NCBI RefSeq assembly: GCF_023898315.1
Contig: NC_064619.1
Coordinates: forward strand, 344,668,650 to 344,732,649
DNA: 64,000 bases
Reading direction: 5' to 3'
From: Schistocerca nitens
Lineage: Eukaryota > Arthropoda > Insecta > Orthoptera > Acrididae
Shown here: piece by piece, positions 60,570 to 64,000 of the stretch
Layout: each line of letters opens with the position of its first letter
Position numbering within the stretch: the stretch's first letter is position 1
Program-made: the position numbers and the translations under genes
The notes under the pieces: generated by a model
Told to the model about the DNA's origin: nothing
Seen by the model: the letters and a program-made list of their open reading frames with translations, nothing else
Databases searched by the model: none

Positions 60570-62667
60570 CCAAATTTATTCACAAAGAGCTGTTACATCC
60601 CTGAATATGGAAGTTAATAGGAATATAAAAAAAGGGAGGAAGGTTTATCTGTTTAGCAAGAGTAATAGAAGGCAGGTTTCAGACTACCTAACAGATCAAA
60701 ACGAAAATTTCTGTTCCGACACTGACAATGTTGAGTGTTTATGGAAAAAGTTCAAGGCAATCGTAAAATGCGTTTTAGACACGTACGTGCCGAGTGAAAC
60801 TGTGAGGGACGGGAAAAACCCACGGTGGTACAACAACAAAGTTAGGAAACTACTGCGAAAGCAAAGAGAGCTTCACTCCAAGTTTAAACGCAGCCAAAAC
60901 CTCTCAGACAAACAGAAGCTAAACGATGTCAAAGTTAGCGTAAGGAGGGCTATGCGTGAAGCGTTCGGTGAATTCGAAAGTAAAATTCTATGTACCGACT
61001 TGACAGAAAATCCTAGGAAGTTCTGGTCTTACGTTAAATCAGTAAGTGGCTCGAAACAGCATATCCAGACACTCCGGGATGATGATGGCACTGAAACAGA
61101 GGATGATACGCGTAAAGCTGAAATACTAAACACCTTTTTCCAAAACTGTTTCACAGAGGAAGACCGCACTGCAGTTCCTTCTCTAAATCCTCGCACAAAC
61201 GAAAAAATGGCTGACGTCGAAATAAGTGTCCAAGGAATTGAAAAGCAACTGGAATCACTCAACAGAGGAAATACCACTGGACCTGACGGGATACCAATTC
61301 GATTCTACACAGAGTACGCGAAAGAACTTGCCCCCCTTCTAACAGTCGTGTACCGCAAGTCTCTAGAGGAACGGAAGGTTCCAAAGGATTGGAAGAGATC
61401 AGAAGTAGTCCCAGTTTTCAAGAAGGGTCGTCGAGCAGATGCGCAAAACTATAGGCCTATATCTCTGACATCGATCTGTTATAGAATTTTAGAACATGTT
61501 TTTTGCTCGCGTATCATGTCGTTTTTGGAAACCCAGAATCTACTATGTACGAATCAACATGGATTCCGGAAACACCGATCGTGTGAGACCCAACTCGCTT
61601 TATTTGATCATGAGACCCAGAAAATATTAGATACAGGCTCCCAGGTACATGCGATTTTTCTTGACTTCCGGAAGGCGTTCGATACAGTTCCGCACTGTCG
61701 TCTGATAAACAAAGTAAGAGCCTACGGAATATCAGACCAGCTGTGTGGCTGGATTGAAGAGTTTTTAGCAAACAGAACACAGCATGTTGTTATCAATGGA
61801 GAGACGTCTACAGACGTTAAAGTAACCTCTGGCGTGCCACAGGGGAGTGTTATGGGACCATTGCTTTTCACAATATATATAAATGACCTAGTAGGTAGTG
61901 TCGGAAGTTCCATGCGGCTTTTCGCGGATGATGCTGTAGTATACAGAGAAGTTGCAGCGTTAGAAAATTGTAGCGAAATGCAGGAAGATCTGCAGCGGAT
62001 AGGCACTTGGTGCAGGGAGTGGCAACTGTCCCTTAACATAGACAAATGTAATGTGTTGCGAATACATAGAAAGAAGGATCCTTTATTGTATGATTATATA
62101 ATGGCTGAACAAAAACTGGTAGCAGTTACTTCTGTAAAATATCTGGGAGTATGCGTGCGGAACGATTTGAAGTGGAATGATCATAAAAAAATAATTGTTG
62201 GTAAGGCGGGTACCAGATTGAGATTCATTGGGAGAGTGCTTAGAAAATGTAGTCCATCAACAAAGGAGGTGGCTTACAAAACACTCGTTCGACCTATACT
62301 TGAATATTGCTCATCAGTGTGGGATCCGTACCAGATCGGGTTGACGGAGGAGATAGAGAAGATCCAAAGAAGAGCGGCGCGTTTCGTCACAGGGTTATTT
62401 GGTAACCGTGATAGCGTTACGGAGATGTTTAATAAACTCAAGTGGCAGACTCTGCAAGAGAGGCGCTCTGCATCGCGGTGTAGCTTGCTCGCCAGGTTTT
62501 GAGAGGGTGCGTTTCTGGATGGGGTATCGAATATATTGCTTCCCCCTACTTATACCTCCCGAGGAGATCACGAATGTAAAATTAGAGAGATTAGAGCGCA
62601 CACGGAGGCTTTCAGACAGTCGTTCTTCCCGCGAACCATACGCGACTGGAACAGGAAAGGGAGGTAA
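60529..62667 (+). pseudogene. LINE reverse transcriptase, nearly intact frame with one internal stop
   Basis: The open frame runs 657 codons to a TGA at 62500-62502. The same frame then continues 54 codons to TAA at 62665-62667 and keeps family-like sequence ('FRQSFFPRTIRDWNR'), so the TGA is probably a single point mutation; TTT-CGA to TTT-TGA would be a CpG transition. RT landmarks: 'NYRPISLTS' near residue 308, 'FLDFRKAFDTVP' near 375-386 with a catalytic Asp, 'SGVPQGSVMGPLLF' near 434-447, and the active-site box 'FADDAVVY' at 465-472 with Asp467/468. Thumb-region 'SVWDPY' and 'RRAARFVTG' follow. The catalytic residues look intact. The upstream AP-endonuclease is missing because the copy is 5'-truncated, so the ATG at 60529 is arbitrary. 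It copies LINE RNA at nicked target DNA. Confidence 0.9.
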
Positions 62668-62751
62668 TGACAGTGGCACGTAAAGTGCCCTCCGCCACAC
62701 ACCGTTGGGTGGCTTGCGGAGTATAAATGTTGATGTAGATGTAGATGTAGA
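60570..62751 (+). mobile_element. Young non-LTR retrotransposon (CR1/L2/jockey-like), 5'-truncated
   Basis: The element starts within the region between its endonuclease and reverse transcriptase; I place the left edge at about 60570-60605 by loss of family resemblance. It continues through the RT frame and ends in a short 3' UTR with 'gtgccctccgccacacaccg' and a (GATGTA)n tail at 62732-62750. Microsatellite-like tails are typical of CR1/L2-type elements. Little decay is visible. Confidence 0.88.
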
Positions 62752-62961
62752 AATTCGGGAGTGATGTGTTGTAACACAGAACATCAACCGAACAGCGACG
62801 AACTGCGTCTCTCGTATACGATTGGTTTGAATCCCAGTACAGGTCCACGTGACCGTCACCATACTTGCGGTATTCGACCTTGTCCTCCAGTGACCTCATC
62901 ATGGAAGGGACGCTAAAACCTAAGCTTCCTCCATTTTTCTGTACGTTCTATATCCACCGAC
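62752..62961. other. Short unassigned spacer
   Basis: About 210 bp between the LINE tail and the next LINE-like fragment. Nothing is recognised. Confidence 0.4.
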
Positions 62962-63399
62962 ATGGCACTTTTCTGTGCGCTGTTGCTGTCTGCCGCTGTC
63001 AGTGAAACCAAGAGCCAGCCGAAGATTAATGAGAAAATTCATCGACCAGATCTTCCAGGAGCCCAGGTGTTCGGCGAGTCAACTCAGTGCACCACCTTCG
63101 CCAAATATTTTGAAGTCATCATTGATGAGAAACTTAAAAGTCATTGGAAAGTGCAGGGAGTCCGAAGTAAGACCACGCAAAGACTTGTAGCACTATTTCC
63201 TCTAATCAGCGAGGAGTTGTGTACGTCAGCACACTACAGCTTTTCCATCTACAGACTATTCATCTGTGTTGGACAACGCCTGTCTGTTATGAGGAAATGC
63301 AGCACAGACTCATTTACAGAGGCTGCAGACTCTACAGAACAAAGTCCTGAGGAAATTTCCCCATGTTCCTACCAATTTCCCAGCTTGATACCTGGGTGA
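62962..63399 (+). pseudogene. Open frame with a probable LINE RT C-terminal fragment
   Basis: 145 codons. Residues about 48-58 ('YFEVIIDEKLKSHW') resemble the post-palm 'YLGV-x-D-x-KL-W' segment of jockey-like LINEs. 'TTQRLVALFPLI' followed by 'FSIYRLFI' resembles the next helical segment. The hydrophobic N-terminus ('MALFCALLLSAAVS') looks like a signal peptide but lies outside the LINE-like part and may be chance. The frame ends inside the 80 bp tandem repeat. Most likely a decayed LINE piece, oriented like the element before it. Confidence 0.45.
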
Positions 63400-63601
63400 A
63401 GCAGCTGAGAAGCTGAGGATCCTCAACAATAGAAGAAAAATGAGTGCCTACCAATTTCGAAGCTTGATACCTGGGCGAAGCAGCTGAGAAGCTGAGGATC
63501 CTCAACAATAGAAGAAAAATGAGTGCCTACCAATTTCGAAGCTTGATACCTGGGCGAAGCAGCTGAGAAGCTGAGGATCCTCAACAATAGAAGAAAAATG
63601 A
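63370..63601. repeat. Tandem repeat, about 80 bp period, about 2.9 copies
   Basis: 'taccaatttc' starts at 63370, 63448 and 63528 (periods 78 and 80). The second and third copies are almost identical ('gaagcttgatacctgggcg', 'gctgaggatcctcaac', 'aatagaagaaaaatgagtgc'). The first differs at several bases and lacks 2 bp. It follows directly on the LINE-like fragment and may be an expansion of that element's 3' part. Confidence 0.95.
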
Positions 63602-63800
63602 TGAACAAATATCGTGGCATTCGAGCAGGTACACAAATCAGTTCTTCTGCTTGTGTGACAGAACTGTCGATTTTGGAGATTGCTACTAATGTCCTATTGA
63701 TTCCAATAGACATAATTCATTGCCTGCAGAAATAAACACAATAGTAAACGACTATAAAGTTATATGAAGGTAGTATCTGTTCCCGAAATAAAACATACCA
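63602..63800. other. Unassigned spacer
   Basis: AT-rich. No feature is seen apart from the trailing edge of the tandem repeat. Confidence 0.4.
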
Positions 63801-64000
63801 CTGATGGCCGTGCAGCTTCTCTAGAATGAAATGCTAATTAAATCGACACCCTAGCTGCAAACAGGCGTTGATATACATCACTGGGGACATGTTGAAAATG
63901 TGTGAGCCGACCGGGACTCGAACCCATAATCTCCTGCTTAGATGGCAGAAGCTCTATTCATCTGAGCCAGCGAGGGCACATTGGATACTGCGCCTGCAGG
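63801..64000 (-). mobile_element. Arg/Thr-tRNA-like SINE, running off the window
   Basis: On the complement: tRNA head with 'gccctcgctggctcagatga', anticodon stem CTGC/GCAG around loop CATCTAA (TCT anticodon position), and box B GGGTTCGAGTCCCGG at 63911-63925. The body has 'acacattttcaacatgtcc' and 'cagctagggtgtcgatttaa'. It is a third SINE family, distinct from the others. A functional tRNA gene is unlikely: loop position 33 is A instead of T, the head carries no 3' T-run terminator, and SINE body sequence follows directly. Confidence 0.75.

Noticed and set aside
62962-63003. Signal peptide of a secreted protein at the start of the 62962 frame
   Set aside because: The hydrophobic stretch precedes a segment that resembles a LINE reverse transcriptase C-terminal region, so a chance start codon is more likely.
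34009-64000. LTR retrotransposon or endogenous virus
   Set aside because: No long terminal repeats, primer-binding site, protease, integrase or capsid-like motifs were seen. All RT sequences present are of the non-LTR type.

Overview
This window looks like intergenic DNA from a large, repeat-rich insect genome. It is most consistent with an orthopteran, probably a Schistocerca-type grasshopper. That assignment rests on my recognition of several repeat families (tRNA-headed SINEs ending near 'gagccatttgaacc', a 5S rRNA-headed SINE, Tc1 and mariner families, and a LINE with a GATGTA tail) and not on a database search. I see no bacterial, phage or plasmid features and no intact host gene.

Bases 1-34008 are one uninterrupted satellite array of about 138 head-to-tail copies of a 246 bp monomer. 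The window opens inside the array, and it stops sharply at 34008 in the middle of a monomer. Diagnostic variants recur at fixed distances, so the array has nested, recently duplicated higher-order repeats: a 12-mer (2950 bp), a 14-mer (3439 bp), a 15-mer offset (3687 bp), a 13-mer that recurs as a 15-mer (3197 and 3689 bp) and an 8-mer (1968 bp). The many 63-codon minus-strand frames here are one satellite frame read repeatedly, not genes.

Bases 34009-64000 are a graveyard of transposable elements. Nine tRNA-headed SINE copies have recognisable 8-12 bp target-site duplications; other SINE copies are truncated, decayed or run off the window. Two copies of a fold-back element have 8-9 bp duplications. 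A decayed jockey-like LINE (about 35269-38330) carries a fold-back element and a SINE as nested insertions. A region at 41440-42925 holds a fold-back element, a broken 5S-headed SINE, a dispersed inverted repeat and a near-perfect 116 bp palindrome. There are two mariner remnants (45181-46130 and 50981-51450), a Tc1 copy with complete ends but a broken transposase (53927-55299), the 5' part of an RTE-like LINE with its endonuclease (57419-58340), and a young 5'-truncated LINE with a nearly intact reverse transcriptase (about 60570-62751). Last come a LINE fragment, an 80 bp tandem repeat and a second SINE type that runs off the window end.

The only candidate for host coding sequence is a short possible terminal exon at 52203-52336. 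The most unusual features are the multi-scale organisation of the 246 bp satellite, its conserved paired GAA/TTC motifs, the long palindrome at 42534-42780, and the apparent small inversion that splits the 5S-headed SINE beside it.
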